Shown piece after piece: positions 36,964 through 46,795 of a stretch of 64,000 nucleotides of DNA. The stretch comes from Marinomonas rhizomae. Its GTDB lineage: Bacteria > Pseudomonadota > Gammaproteobacteria > Pseudomonadales > Marinomonadaceae. The notes under the pieces were generated by a model. The model worked only from the letters and a program-made list of their open reading frames with translations. It had not been told where the DNA came from and searched no databases. The DNA is taken from the NCBI RefSeq assembly GCF_003315485.1, contig NZ_QNSE01000006.1, positions 186,001 through 250,000 of the forward strand. The letters are read 5' to 3'. Made by a program: the position numbers and the translations under genes. Position 1 is the first letter of the stretch. Each line of letters starts with the position of its first letter.

Positions 36964-37531
36964 GCCGATTAGCACTTAATAAGATATAAGGTGAATCATC
37001 CGAGCCTATAGTCGCTCTAAGCGCTTGGGCCGATTCCCCCTTATTTACTAAAGTAGAAAAGTAAGTCCTACCACTTGCCACAAGCATGCACTCGGGAAAG
37101 CCGAAAATAAAGATTATTACATTCAAAAAGACCGATTAACCGACCTTCTTAATCAATTAACACCAAACTAATTGAAAAGAAAAACGTCGCTTGCCGCATC
37201 AATTTCATTCTGCAGTTTCTAGATAAACATATAACCAATGCCCCCCTTCCACTCTCACATTTTTGAGCAAACAACACATAACAACCTCTTTCTGAAACAC
37301 GCTTCCCTCGATGATTCCCCAAAACACCTTGCCCACTTTATTCGGCATACAACTCATAAGCCCAACACTTTTTTATTATTTTGATAATAATTAAATCGAA
37401 ATAACAACAAAAAAACAATTGACTTTTTTATTTTATTTAATAATGATAAATATTGTATCGTTATGACGATAGAGTGTAGAAATATAAAAATAATCCCAAG
37501 TTTCAGCTTGGACACCAACAAGGAAACAGTC
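36964..37531. promoter_or_regulatory. Intergenic region with candidate promoter of the second TRAP operon
   Basis: About 570 bases without a credible gene. Near the downstream end a possible sigma70 promoter reads TTGACT at 37419-37424 and AATGAT at 37442-37447 with 17-base spacing, roughly 85 bases before the start codon at 37532. The surrounding 80 bases are extremely AT-rich. The -10 match is imperfect, so the call is tentative. The rest shows nothing recognisable. Confidence 0.35.
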
Positions 37532-38605
37532 ATGTCACGCATTCAAACTTTGCTTAAGCAAACTATATCCGCAACCGCAGTCGCATCCCTTCTTGCAACA
37601 AGTATCAACACGGTCTACGCCGCAGAAGATAAAGTCCGCTGGAAAGTCCAAGCGGTATTTGGAACACACCTTCCTGGATTAGGCGATCCGATTAAACACG
37701 TTGCGAAACAAATCAAAGAAGCCACTGATGGAAACATCCAATTCAAAGTCTATGAACCAGGCAAACTAGTACCGCCTTTTAACATCACAGAAGCCGTTAA
37801 AAACAAACAACTCAAGGCTGGATACGCCTGGCTTGGTTATGATCAAGGCCGCATTCCAGCATCCGCATTATTATCAGCCGTTCCTTTTGGCATGGAGCCA
37901 TGGGAATACACGGCTTGGTGGTACGATGGCGAAGGCAAACAACTCGCTGAAGCTTTATATGCGAAGCACAATATCCACCCCATTTTATGCAGCATAATTG
38001 GCCCAGAAACAGCAGGCTGGTTTAAAGAAGAAGTTAATAAAATGGAAGATTTACAAGGACTAAAAATACGCTTTGCAGGCTTAGGAGGGAAAGTTCTTCA
38101 ACGAGCTGGCGCCTCAGTGACCGTGATACCAAGCGGCGAAATTTTCCCTGCGCTCGAAAAGGGTGCCATTGATGCTACAGAGTTTTCTATGCCAGCTATC
38201 GATCGCATCATGGGATTTGATAAAGTCGCAAAAAATAACTACTTTCCTGGGTGGCATCAGACTTTCACGGCCTCTCATTTGGTAGTCAATAAGGAAGTCT
38301 GGGATGACTTAGCCCCATCAACTCAAGCCACCATCGATATGGCATGCACCGCTGGAACCCTTCGAGCGCTATCGAATGGTGAAGCCTTACAAGGCAAAGT
38401 TCTGGCCGAGCTAAAAGAAAAAGGCATCAAAACACGCGCACTCAAACCCGATATGCTAGCGGGCCTGAAAGAGATTACCGATGAAGTCATGCTGGAACTT
38501 TCTGATCAGGATGCTGATTTCAAACGAATCTACGATTCTCAACAAGCTTTCCGCAAAGAATATAAAACTTGGCGTAATTTGGCATACCTACCAACAGATC
38601 TATAA
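37532..38605 (+). CDS. TRAP transporter substrate-binding protein (DctP type), second cluster
   Basis: Periplasmic binding protein of 357 residues with a signal peptide cleaved near TVYAAED (about residue 32). DctP-family features include FKVYEPGKLVPP, LKIRFAGLGGKVLQRAG (the arginine here usually binds the substrate carboxylate) and EIFPALEKGAIDATEF. The subfamily resembles TakP-like proteins for 2-oxo or hydroxy acids. ATG at 37532 follows AAGGA; an in-frame reading from 37463 adds 23 residues that spoil the signal peptide. First gene of a TRAP-dehydrogenase operon, so a C3-C4 hydroxy acid ligand is inferred. Confidence 0.92.
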   Translation: MSRIQTLLKQTISATAVASLLATSINTVYAAEDKVRWKVQAVFGTHLPGLGDPIKHVAKQIKEATDGNIQFKVYEPGKLVPPFNITEAVKNKQLKAGYAWLGYDQGRIPASALLSAVPFGMEPWEYTAWWYDGEGKQLAEALYAKHNIHPILCSIIGPETAGWFKEEVNKMEDLQGLKIRFAGLGGKVLQRAGASVTVIPSGEIFPALEKGAIDATEFSMPAIDRIMGFDKVAKNNYFPGWHQTFTASHLVVNKEVWDDLAPSTQATIDMACTAGTLRALSNGEALQGKVLAELKEKGIKTRALKPDMLAGLKEITDEVMLELSDQDADFKRIYDSQQAFRKEYKTWRNLAYLPTDL

Positions 38606-38680
38606 CTCAGAAAAAACGCATGTGTTAGCTCATCGTTAACACATGCAGACCTTTAAGATCTGTTGACAGGAAATGACATT

Positions 38681-39274
38681 ATGCACACTCACTCTGATAA
38701 CGCCTTAACAGGCTCAGCGGTCGAACAACCACATTTGCCCAACACCAAACTATCAAATGGGATTGACGCTTTATTAAAAACCATTGGCAATGCTGTGTCT
38801 TGGGTTTGGGTCCTCTTGATGGGCATCATCATCTTAAATGTTTTCATGCGATACGCATTAGGAGAAGGTCGTATCGAGTTTGAAGAGCTCCAATGGCACC
38901 TTTATGCGGTGGGGTGGCTCATTGGCTTATCATATTGCTTTACCTTTGATGAACACGTTCGTGTAGATCTAATACATGAACGCCTAAGCTTACGATCTCA
39001 AGCTTGGATCGAACTATTGGGGATGTTGTTTTTATTAACGCCTTTTATTGGTGTCGTCATTTGGTATGCCCTCCCCTTCATTAGCTACTCATGGGAACTC
39101 AATGAAGTATCCACAGCACCCGGAGGCTTACCTTATCGCTGGGCGATTAAGGCATTCTTGCTGTTGGGTTTCATTCTGTTGGCATTGGCTGTTATAGCGC
39201 GTCTTTCTCGCGTCTTGGCCCTATTGTGCCAATGTCGCCCTCCTCGCTCAAACAACAATGTTTCACACTCTTAG
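38681..39274 (+). CDS. TRAP transporter small permease (DctQ type), second cluster
   Basis: Inner-membrane small subunit of about 197 residues with four hydrophobic helices. It carries the DctQ-type stretch NVFMRYALGEGRIEFEELQW and a polar N-terminal tail of about 35 residues. ATG at 38681, preceded by AGGA nine bases upstream, is preferred to a TTG at 38663. Lies between the binding protein and the large permease. Confidence 0.9.
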   Translation: MHTHSDNALTGSAVEQPHLPNTKLSNGIDALLKTIGNAVSWVWVLLMGIIILNVFMRYALGEGRIEFEELQWHLYAVGWLIGLSYCFTFDEHVRVDLIHERLSLRSQAWIELLGMLFLLTPFIGVVIWYALPFISYSWELNEVSTAPGGLPYRWAIKAFLLLGFILLALAVIARLSRVLALLCQCRPPRSNNNVSHS

Positions 39275-39282
39275 GAGCTCTT

Positions 39283-40632
39283 ATGGAAATCAATGAAATT
39301 CTCGCTACCTTGATGTTTGCGACCTTCATAAGTTGCCTCTTTAGTGGTTTTCCCGTTGCCTGGGTCTTAGGAGGCATCGCGGTAGTATTTTCAGTACTGT
39401 CCATGGCGGCAGATCATTGGCTGGATGCCTTTATTGGCGTTGACTGGAATTATGTCTCCATTACGGTTCCTCGTATGTGGGCGGTAATGACTAACTGGGT
39501 ATTAGTCGCCCTGCCAATGTTTGTTTTTATGGGATTGATGTTAGATCGATCAGGTGTTGCAGAAGATTTAATGAGTAACTTAGCACGCTTATTCGGTCGC
39601 GTACGTGGCGGTCTCGCTGTCACCGTTACTTTTGTTGGGCTTATGCTTGCAGCCTCCACAGGCATCATAGGTGCATCGGTTGTTCTACTCGCCGTCCTCG
39701 GCATCCCCATGATGCTTAAGGAAGGCTATAACAAGGAATTAGCTTGCGGCACTGTGTGTGCGACAGGCACCCTTGGCATACTCATTCCACCCAGTATTAT
39801 GTTGGTCATGATGGGAGACCGAATAGGCATCCCTGTGGGAGATTTGTTCTTAGGTGCACTTTTGCCCGGAATGTTACTCGCCGCGCTATACGTAACCTAC
39901 ATCATGCTGGTGGCCTGGTGGCGACCTAATGCTGCCCCGGCACCCGAAGGCAGCGAAAAAGTAACCTTCGACATTGTACTGAATGTCTTTAAAGCAGTAC
40001 TACCAACAACAGGGTTAATTTTAGCGGTATTAGGTTCCATTTTTTTCGGCATTGCCACCCCAACAGAAGCCTCTGGAGTCGGCGCATTAGGTGCCACTTT
40101 ACTGGCCCTTAGCAAAGGACGCTTGAACCTCAAAGTACTTCAAGAGGTCGGCCGAGAAACTACAAAGACAACCGCATTTATTTTTGCCTTGCTGCTTGGA
40201 GCAACCGCTTTCTCTTTGGTTTTTCGTGGTTTAGGGGGAGATGAAATCATTGAAGGAGCTCTGACTAGCTTACCTTTCGGCCCGACAGGCATTGTCATAA
40301 CCATCCTGTTCATCACCTTTATTCTTGGTTTTTTCCTCGACTGGATAGAACTCACCCTCATCATTCTGCCATTAGTCGCCCCTGTGGTGGCCAACCTCGG
40401 TTTTGATTTGGTGTGGTTTACGATTTTGTTCGCCGTGTGCTTACAAACTTCTTTCTTAACCCCTCCAGTTGGCTTTGCTTTGTTTTACTTAAAAGGTGTC
40501 GCTCCTGCCGGCATCAAACTTGGGCACATTTATCGCGGTGTGGTGCCATTCATTTTGATTCAAATAATTGGATTATTCATCGTGTTTTATTGGCAAGGCA
40601 TTGTGACCTGGCTACCTGCCATTGCCTACTAA
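39283..40632 (+). CDS. TRAP transporter large permease (DctM type), second cluster
   Basis: Inner-membrane large subunit of about 449 residues with around twelve to fourteen helices. Motifs: PMFVFMGLMLDRSG, ATGTLGILIPPSIML, FFGIATPTEASGVGALGA and FLTPPVGFALFYLKG, all typical of DctM. ATG at 39283 follows AGGAG; the longer frame from 39226 overlaps the DctQ gene. Fe-dependent alcohol dehydrogenase follows 21 bases downstream, so transport and catabolism are in one operon. Confidence 0.93.
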   Translation: MEINEILATLMFATFISCLFSGFPVAWVLGGIAVVFSVLSMAADHWLDAFIGVDWNYVSITVPRMWAVMTNWVLVALPMFVFMGLMLDRSGVAEDLMSNLARLFGRVRGGLAVTVTFVGLMLAASTGIIGASVVLLAVLGIPMMLKEGYNKELACGTVCATGTLGILIPPSIMLVMMGDRIGIPVGDLFLGALLPGMLLAALYVTYIMLVAWWRPNAAPAPEGSEKVTFDIVLNVFKAVLPTTGLILAVLGSIFFGIATPTEASGVGALGATLLALSKGRLNLKVLQEVGRETTKTTAFIFALLLGATAFSLVFRGLGGDEIIEGALTSLPFGPTGIVITILFITFILGFFLDWIELTLIILPLVAPVVANLGFDLVWFTILFAVCLQTSFLTPPVGFALFYLKGVAPAGIKLGHIYRGVVPFILIQIIGLFIVFYWQGIVTWLPAIAY

Positions 40633-40653
40633 TCATCTAAACAAGGAGCATTT

Positions 40654-41811
40654 ATGTCGACTCAAATCGTGTTACCGAGAATCATGCAAGTAGGCGCGTC
40701 CGTTTCACACGAACTGCCGACGCTTTTAAAGGAGTTAAACTGTCATAAACCGTTAATTGTGACAGACAAAATGATGGTTAAACTGGGTTACATTCGTGAC
40801 ATTGCAAGTCACCTCAGCACCAACCAAATTGAATTCGACGTTTTTGATGAAACTGTCCCCGAGCCAACCGTAGACTCCATTATGGCCGGAGTCAAAATGG
40901 TGGCGGATGGTAATTACGACGCGGTGGTCGCGATAGGCGGCGGTAGTCCAATTGATAGTGCCAAAGCCATTGCGGTGTTAGGAAAATATGGTGGTGTAAT
41001 GCGAGATTATAAATTCCCACGCGTTGTTTCTGAGCCTGGACTGCCCATTATAGCCATTCCAACGACCGCTGGAACGGGATCGGAAGTCACCCGCTTTACT
41101 ATCATCACCGACGAAACCTGCGATGAAAAGATGCTCTGTGTTGGTACTGGCTTCATGCCAGTTGCCGCACTCATTGATTACAACCTGACGCTCAGCTTAC
41201 CGCCACGTACAACCGCTGATACAGGGATTGATGCCTTAACACACGCCATTGAGGCATACGTTAGCAAAAAAGCCAGCCAATACAGTGATTCGCAAGCCAT
41301 ATCCGCGATGAAACTCATTGGTCCCAACCTACGCACGGCTTTTCATGATGGTCACAACCAACAGGCACGTGAAGCCATGATGCTTGGCTCAACGCTTGCT
41401 GGTATTGCATTTTCAAATGCCTCAGTCGCATTAGTACATGGCATGAGTCGTCCAATTGGTGCTTTTTTCCATGTTCCACATGGTTTATCCAATGCAATGC
41501 TATTGCCTACTGTGACAGCCTATTCTATTCCAGCTGCGTCAGAGCGCTATGCAGATTGCGCTAGAGCCATGGGCGTAGCAAAGGAAACAGACTCTACAGA
41601 GGTTGCGAATTCCAAACTATTAACCGAACTAAAGGCGCTTAATGAAGAGCTAAATGTACCGACCCCCGAGCAATTTGGCATAGATCGAACACAGTTTTTC
41701 GACAAGCTTGAAACCATGGCAAGCCAAGCACAGGCTTCTGGTTCTCCTGGTAACAATCCTAGAGTGCCAACGGAAGCTGACATGATCGAACTCTATCGCG
41801 CACTGTGGTAG
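40654..41811 (+). CDS. Iron-containing alcohol dehydrogenase (DddB-like 3-hydroxyacid dehydrogenase candidate)
   Basis: NAD-dependent group III (iron-activated) alcohol dehydrogenase of 385 residues. The nucleotide motif GGGSPIDSAKAIA is near residue 95, followed by the conserved PTTAGTGSEVTRF. Metal ligands are expected in DALTHAIEAYVS, ALVHGMSRPIGAFFHVPHG and the aspartate of AALIDYN. An AAGGAG site precedes the ATG. Together with the downstream semialdehyde dehydrogenase it matches the DddB-DddC pair, in which DddB oxidises 3-hydroxypropionate to malonate semialdehyde. Other short hydroxy acids, such as 3-hydroxyisobutyrate or 4-hydroxybutyrate, are possible. Confidence 0.85.
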   Translation: MSTQIVLPRIMQVGASVSHELPTLLKELNCHKPLIVTDKMMVKLGYIRDIASHLSTNQIEFDVFDETVPEPTVDSIMAGVKMVADGNYDAVVAIGGGSPIDSAKAIAVLGKYGGVMRDYKFPRVVSEPGLPIIAIPTTAGTGSEVTRFTIITDETCDEKMLCVGTGFMPVAALIDYNLTLSLPPRTTADTGIDALTHAIEAYVSKKASQYSDSQAISAMKLIGPNLRTAFHDGHNQQAREAMMLGSTLAGIAFSNASVALVHGMSRPIGAFFHVPHGLSNAMLLPTVTAYSIPAASERYADCARAMGVAKETDSTEVANSKLLTELKALNEELNVPTPEQFGIDRTQFFDKLETMASQAQASGSPGNNPRVPTEADMIELYRALW

Positions 41812-41851
41812 ATCCAACCATCATCTAACAACAAGACAACGAGGCATTTTT

Positions 41852-43348
41852 ATGACAATCATTGGTCATTTTATTAACGGCAAAACACAGACAGAGGGCG
41901 AACGCCATCAAGCCGTTTTCAATCCAGCAACAGGAAACACAGACAAGCAAGTTTTACTCGCCAGTCAGTCAACCGTTGAGCAAGCCATTGCTAGTGCGGC
42001 CAAAGCTTACCCCGCTTGGCGCAATACCCCACCTATCAAACGTGCGCGCATTATGTTCAACTTTAAACACTTGCTTGAACAGCACGCCGATGAAATCTGT
42101 CGTTTGATTGGTGAAGAACATGGCAAAATCAGTCACGATGCAATGGGAGAATTACAGCGAGGTATCGAAAATGTAGAGTACGCTTGTGGTGTTCCTGAGC
42201 TTCTCAAAGGAGAGCACACTCGCAATGTAGGACCGAACATCGATGCGTGGAGCGAGTTCCAGCCTCTTGGCGTCGTCGCCGGAATTACGCCTTTCAATTT
42301 TCCAGCCATGGTTCCTTTATGGATGTTTCCAATGGCCATCGCAACGGGCAACACCTTCATTTTAAAACCGTCAGAGCGCGACCCATCTGCCACATTGTAC
42401 CTTGCAAAACTCATGCAAGAAGCTGGTTTGCCTGATGGCGTATTAAACGTCGTAAATGGCGACAAAGAAGCCGTTGATACTTTATTACACGATTCACGCA
42501 TTAAAGCGATTAGCTTTGTTGGCTCTACACCCATTGCTGAATATATTTATCAAACCGCTAGCGCACAAGGAAAACGCTGCCAAGCTTTGGGCGGGGCTAA
42601 AAATCATGCCATTGTCATGCCCGATGCTGACATGGATAACGCAGTTAATCAGTTACTTGGAGCCGCATTTGGCTCATCCGGCGAACGCTGTATGGCTTTA
42701 TCCGTGGCCGTGGCCGTTGGCGACACAGCCGCTGACGCATTAGTTGAAAAGATGCAGAATGCGATGTCCTCATTAAAAGTCGGTGCGTTTAATGATTCCT
42801 CTAACGATTTTGGGCCTGTCATTACAAAAGCCCATCAAGAGAAAGTCATTGGCTATATCAACAGCGCTGAACAAGATGGAGCTCGCATTGTTGTGGATGG
42901 TCGTCAACCAAACATAGCCGGTTATGAACAAGGTTTTTTTGTCGGCGCCACTTTGATTGACCAGGTAACACCTAACATGCAGAGCTACCAAGAAGAAATT
43001 TTTGGCCCTGTACTTCAAGTCATACGCGTCAAAAGTATGGAAGCCGCCATGCAACTCATCAATGAGCATGAATATGGCAACGGCACTTGTATCTTTACCC
43101 GTGACGGTGAAGCCGCTCGATATTTTTCTGATCATATTGAAGTTGGAATGGTCGGAATAAACGTGCCTCTTCCAGTCCCTGTTGCATACCATAGCTTTGG
43201 TGGTTGGAAGCGTTCTTTATTTGGTGATTTGCACGCGTATGGCCCAGATGCTGTCCGCTTCTACACCAAACGCAAAACGATTACTCAACGTTGGCCATCA
43301 GCAGGTGTGCGTGAAGGCGTCACTTTCTCTATGCCTACAATGAAGTAA
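41852..43348 (+). CDS. mmsA: CoA-acylating methylmalonate-semialdehyde dehydrogenase (MmsA/DddC type)
   Basis: Aldehyde dehydrogenase of 498 residues in the MmsA subfamily, which oxidises methylmalonate or malonate semialdehyde to propionyl- or acetyl-CoA with CO2 release. Distinctive features are GVVAGITPFNFPAMVPLWMF near residue 140, LGGAKNHAIVMPDADMD, the catalytic cysteine in GSSGERCMALSVAV (about 285) and the MmsA-type tail VPLPVPVAYHSFGGWKRSLF. The gene starts 40 bases after the alcohol dehydrogenase stop. The pair would turn a 3-hydroxyacid into an acyl-CoA. In Marinomonas such an enzyme (DddC) works in 3-hydroxypropionate catabolism from DMSP. A valine or myo-inositol role is the alternative. 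Confidence 0.92.
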   Translation: MTIIGHFINGKTQTEGERHQAVFNPATGNTDKQVLLASQSTVEQAIASAAKAYPAWRNTPPIKRARIMFNFKHLLEQHADEICRLIGEEHGKISHDAMGELQRGIENVEYACGVPELLKGEHTRNVGPNIDAWSEFQPLGVVAGITPFNFPAMVPLWMFPMAIATGNTFILKPSERDPSATLYLAKLMQEAGLPDGVLNVVNGDKEAVDTLLHDSRIKAISFVGSTPIAEYIYQTASAQGKRCQALGGAKNHAIVMPDADMDNAVNQLLGAAFGSSGERCMALSVAVAVGDTAADALVEKMQNAMSSLKVGAFNDSSNDFGPVITKAHQEKVIGYINSAEQDGARIVVDGRQPNIAGYEQGFFVGATLIDQVTPNMQSYQEEIFGPVLQVIRVKSMEAAMQLINEHEYGNGTCIFTRDGEAARYFSDHIEVGMVGINVPLPVPVAYHSFGGWKRSLFGDLHAYGPDAVRFYTKRKTITQRWPSAGVREGVTFSMPTMK

Positions 43349-43453
43349 TCTGTCATCTGAGTCGAATTAGTCTTGTGGTGCGCTAATTCGACTCTTATTA
43401 TTTGATTATCTACATTGTCATTTATGACATTCGCATAAGGATTTCTATCAAAT

Positions 43454-44227
43454 ATGAGCAGCACACAACGTCGTGAAAAAGGCTCCAGCATCTCTCGCGT
43501 ACTGGAAATTATTGAAGCGGTTTCTAAATCTGAACACCCTCTCAGCGCCGCAGATTTATCTGTTATTCTAGACATTCCGAAACCCAGTATACATCGACTA
43601 CTTCAACAACTCGAAAGTGATGGCTTCTTACAAACCAACATGCGTGGTTTGTTGGTACCGGCAGAACGCCTGCATACTATTGCCTTAGGCGTTTTGTATG
43701 CCAGCCGCTATAAAGCTCAGCGCCAAGCTATTTTAAAAAAGCTAGCTGAGCAAGTAGGAGAAACGTGCGGCATATCCATTCCGAACGGAATTGATATGAT
43801 CTATTATGATCGTGCTCAAACAAATTGGCCGTTACAGATCCATTTACCGGTTGGTATTCATACACCAGTAAATTGCACCGCTAGTGGTAAGTTGTACTTA
43901 AGCTCATTAAACAAAGAGCGTCGCCATCGTATTATCAGCACCTTGCCAACCCATCAATATGCTCGAAATACCTACACCAATGCTGATCAATTAGAACAAG
44001 CTCTCATTAAAATCAAAGACACTGGCGTGGGAACCGATAATGAAGAATTTTTAGACGGAATGGTGGCTATTTCCGTTGCAATCAAAGATCAGCAAGGTCG
44101 CTTGATTGCCTGTTTATTTTGTCATGCTCCTGTCATTCGAAAAAGTTTAGATGAGCTTTTGTCCTACATCCCTTTTTTAACCGCAGCGGCCAAAGAGCTT
44201 GGGAATTTAGCCGAAGAAGAGGATTAA
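43454..44227 (+). CDS. IclR-family transcriptional regulator
   Basis: A 257-residue regulator. The N-terminal winged helix spans about 10-70 (RVLEIIEAVSKSEHPLSAAD and IPKPSIHRLLQQLESDGFL). The IclR effector domain spans about 85-250, including PVNCTASGKLYLSSL and GVGTDNEEFLDGMVAISV, the pattern around the small-molecule pocket. It follows mmsA by 105 bases on the same strand and is closed by a terminator, so it may be the last gene of, or a separate unit beside, the TRAP-dehydrogenase operon that it probably controls. Ligand unknown. Confidence 0.93.
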   Translation: MSSTQRREKGSSISRVLEIIEAVSKSEHPLSAADLSVILDIPKPSIHRLLQQLESDGFLQTNMRGLLVPAERLHTIALGVLYASRYKAQRQAILKKLAEQVGETCGISIPNGIDMIYYDRAQTNWPLQIHLPVGIHTPVNCTASGKLYLSSLNKERRHRIISTLPTHQYARNTYTNADQLEQALIKIKDTGVGTDNEEFLDGMVAISVAIKDQQGRLIACLFCHAPVIRKSLDELLSYIPFLTAAAKELGNLAEEED

Positions 44228-44243
44228 ACAAAATAGAAAACCA

Positions 44244-44302
44244 AACACAATCTGGCCGCCTTGTTACAACAAACTTTATAAAAAGTGGCCAGGTTGTGTT
44301 TT
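44244..44302 (+). terminator. Terminator after the IclR gene
   Basis: A 14-bp stem (AACACAATCTGGCC with GGCCAGGTTGTGTT, one wobble) with a long 29-base loop, ending in TTTT. The stem ends 73 bases after the stop codon. The long loop lowers certainty slightly. Confidence 0.7.
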
Positions 44303-44390
44303 ATCCAAAGAGTTCAAAGTCCATGGACGGGACTAACCTTAACGTCAGCCCGTAATACCTTACTTTCAATTGACGTCAAAATTAATCATA

Positions 44391-44705
44391 TTATTCCTCT
44401 AAACTGTCATCAGAACCAACTACACGAAGCAAATCCTTATTACGAGCCAAAAGCGCGTCACCAATCCCCTTAACTTGGGATAATTGATCAATGGATTCAA
44501 AACGGCCATACGCCTCTCGATAAGCAATAATGGCCTCGGCTTTTTTTGCTCCAACACCAGACATTACTGCGGCAAACTGAGCAGCCGTCGCCGTATTAAT
44601 ATCCAAAGGAGTTGCAGCGAAAAGCGAGAGGGGCATAAAAGCCAGAGAAACAATAAGAAGTGAGCGAGAAACACAAACACGAACAATACGATTGAAATTC
44701 GTCAT
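44391..44705 (-). CDS. ComEA-family helix-hairpin-helix protein
   Basis: A 104-residue exported protein: signal peptide (about 1-31, cleaved after LSLFA) followed by a ComEA-type domain with two helix-hairpin-helix motifs, DINTATAAQFAAVMSGVGAK and VKGIGDALLARNKDLLR. Such proteins bind DNA in the periplasm; in Gram-negatives they may serve natural transformation, though many short family members are not tested. ATG at 44705 follows AAGGA; the upstream in-frame extension to 44756 has no signal-peptide logic. It stands alone downstream of pyrF. Confidence 0.85.
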   Translation of the reverse strand: MTNFNRIVRVCVSRSLLIVSLAFMPLSLFAATPLDINTATAAQFAAVMSGVGAKKAEAIIAYREAYGRFESIDQLSQVKGIGDALLARNKDLLRVVGSDDSLEE

Positions 44706-44840
44706 AGAAAAATCCTTTTCAAAATCAAAAATGGCATCTTGCCAATAAAAAACCACCTACAGTATCAACGAGGTTGAAACATATAAGTGGTTTTAGAGTA
44801 AAAGCTTTTTAATTAGAGTTCAAGACCCAACTTTAGCAAT

Positions 44841-45548
44841 TTATACCATCACACCTAAATCAGCATTAGCCTTTGTTAGTACTCCAATGGGATCAGTCGC
44901 CTGTGTAATAGGACGCCCCAGCACAAGATAATGACTACCCGCCGCCATAGCTTCAGCGGGGGTCATAATGCGTTTTTGATCACCTTGGTCAGAACCTGCA
45001 GGACGAATACCCGGCGTGACTAAAACAAAGTCTTTACCTAGATCAGTCGAGAGCATACTGGATTCTTGAGCAGAGCAAACCACACCATCCATTCCAGAAG
45101 ATTTCGCCAAAGCAGCAAGACGCTTCACATGTTGCTCAGGTGTTGCATCGATCCCGATCTCAACGAGATCAGTTTGATCCATACTGGTCAGAACCGTCAC
45201 CGCAATCAACAAGGTTTTATTATCAGGCAATTGCTGTAATGCATTAGCAGAAGCTTCCATCATGCGACGACCACCAGAGGCATGCACGTTTACCATCCAA
45301 ACACCAGCTTTTGCAGCAACACTCACTGCATTGGCGACTGTATTCGGAATGTCATGAAATTTCAGGTCTAGAAAGATCTCAAATCCTAATTGATGTAATT
45401 CATCCAAAATCACAGGACCGGCTGTTGTAAATAGCTCTTTGCCGACTTTCACTCGACATTGCTTTGGATCAAGTCGTTTCGCCATCTCAATAGATTGCGC
45501 CATGGTTGGGTAGTCTAGGGCAACCACTATAGGGGATTGGCAGCTCAT
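44841..45548 (-). CDS. pyrF: Orotidine 5'-phosphate decarboxylase
   Basis: Cytoplasmic TIM-barrel enzyme of 235 residues catalysing the last step of UMP synthesis. The catalytic array is visible in [14 protein letters not shown] (about residues 57-70), with KVGKELF upstream (the DxKxxD-type charge network). The phosphate-binding loop lies in [19 protein letters not shown] and VLGRPIT. It follows lapB by 59 bases in the conserved ihfB-lapA-lapB-pyrF order, so it is probably cotranscribed. Confidence 0.97.
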   Translation of the reverse strand: MSCQSPIVVALDYPTMAQSIEMAKRLDPKQCRVKVGKELFTTAGPVILDELHQLGFEIFLDLKFHDIPNTVANAVSVAAKAGVWMVNVHASGGRRMMEASANALQQLPDNKTLLIAVTVLTSMDQTDLVEIGIDATPEQHVKRLAALAKSSGMDGVVCSAQESSMLSTDLGKDFVLVTPGIRPAGSDQGDQKRIMTPAEAMAAGSHYLVLGRPITQATDPIGVLTKANADLGVMV

Positions 45549-45607
45549 TCAGTGTCCTCTTTCTTTCGGTTTCTATCGTTTGTAAGTCTCACAATGTTCA
45601 GACGGTT

Positions 45608-46795
45608 TTATTCGCCTTCCAAACCATGAATCGGCTTGACCACACCCCAATTTTTACAACTTGGGCATTGCCAGTGTAATTGGTGACCAGGAAAACCACA
45701 CTGGCGACATTGGTATTTGTGTTTTGCTTGCACTAATTGATCTATAAGCTCAAATAAGACCACCAAATGTTGCTGGTTGTATCCTTGTGAATCAGCAAGC
45801 TGCAAGCTAATAAGTTCTTTAAAGCCTTTAATAGTAGGATGCTGCCTTAGCTGGTCAACCAAGAACATTTCGGCATAATCTTTATCAGTTTCCATATAAT
45901 GTTGAACAAGCGCCATAATTAACGCCGTAGATGGCTTTTTCTGGTTCTGTTCTTGCAAAAACTTAATATAGCCGCCACTCCCCCATACTTTCTGATAACA
46001 CTCTTTTAGCTTAGGGATGATAATCGAAATAAATTCAGGATCTTGCTCCGCTGCGTGCTTTAACTCTTTGATAGCATCGCGATAACGCCCCTGACTATTC
46101 AAGACATCTGCCGCACCAATGCTTGCCCGAACACAGCTAGAATCGACTTCTAAAGCATCCTTATAATGCTGAAATGCCGATTTCCATTGTTCTTTTTTTT
46201 GTAGCTCTTGCGCCATTTCACAATGAAAATGCGCCAAGCGCTTAATTTCTTTTTTCGTGGGTGTTTCTTTTATTAACTCAGAGCCAATTTGAATGGCTTT
46301 ATCCCAGCTTTGTTCAAATTCATAAAGATCTACAAGCAAAGCGAGTATTTTTGGCTGAAATTCACTTTTCCGTGAAGTCGACGCCATGTTTAATAACAAA
46401 CGTCCAGCTCTATCTAACAAACCTGCCGACATAAAATCGCTGGCCAACTCTAGTTGCACCATGCGCATTTCACGCTGTGATATTTCAGGGCGGGCAAGTA
46501 AATTTTGATGGATATTAATGGCTTTTTGTATTTCACCTTTCTTACGGAACAAATTACCTAATGTAAGGTGAATATCAAAAGTATCTGAATTTACCTCTAA
46601 TGAATCAACAAAGGCATCTATTGCCTCTGAATGCTGATCATTAAGCAAGTGATTAAGACCACGAAAGTAATCTGTTGGAATACTCTTCTTAGCCTGTTTA
46701 TTTTTCTTAGTCGGATTTTTACGCCCCATTGCCCAGCCAACGAAGAGCGCGACAAAAAGAACTAAAAACAACCCAACTTCGGTCAACTCAATCAC
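45608..46795 (-). CDS. lapB: Lipopolysaccharide assembly protein B
   Basis: A 395-residue inner-membrane-anchored protein that controls LpxC degradation and links LPS synthesis to transport. One N-terminal helix (about 6-24) is followed by a series of TPR repeats (about 45-340) and a C-terminal rubredoxin-like metal knuckle, YQCRQCGFPGHQLHWQCPSC (cysteines about 362-380). It overlaps the end of lapA (ATGA), the usual coupled arrangement. Confidence 0.95.
   Translation of the reverse strand: MIELTEVGLFLVLFVALFVGWAMGRKNPTKKNKQAKKSIPTDYFRGLNHLLNDQHSEAIDAFVDSLEVNSDTFDIHLTLGNLFRKKGEIQKAINIHQNLLARPEISQREMRMVQLELASDFMSAGLLDRAGRLLLNMASTSRKSEFQPKILALLVDLYEFEQSWDKAIQIGSELIKETPTKKEIKRLAHFHCEMAQELQKKEQWKSAFQHYKDALEVDSSCVRASIGAADVLNSQGRYRDAIKELKHAAEQDPEFISIIIPKLKECYQKVWGSGGYIKFLQEQNQKKPSTALIMALVQHYMETDKDYAEMFLVDQLRQHPTIKGFKELISLQLADSQGYNQQHLVVLFELIDQLVQAKHKYQCRQCGFPGHQLHWQCPSCKNWGVVKPIHGLEGE

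Noticed and set aside
42133..42534. 133-residue reverse frame opposite mmsA (and a 139-residue one at 42773-43192)
   Set aside because: Both are antisense to a strongly conserved dehydrogenase and show no protein family pattern.
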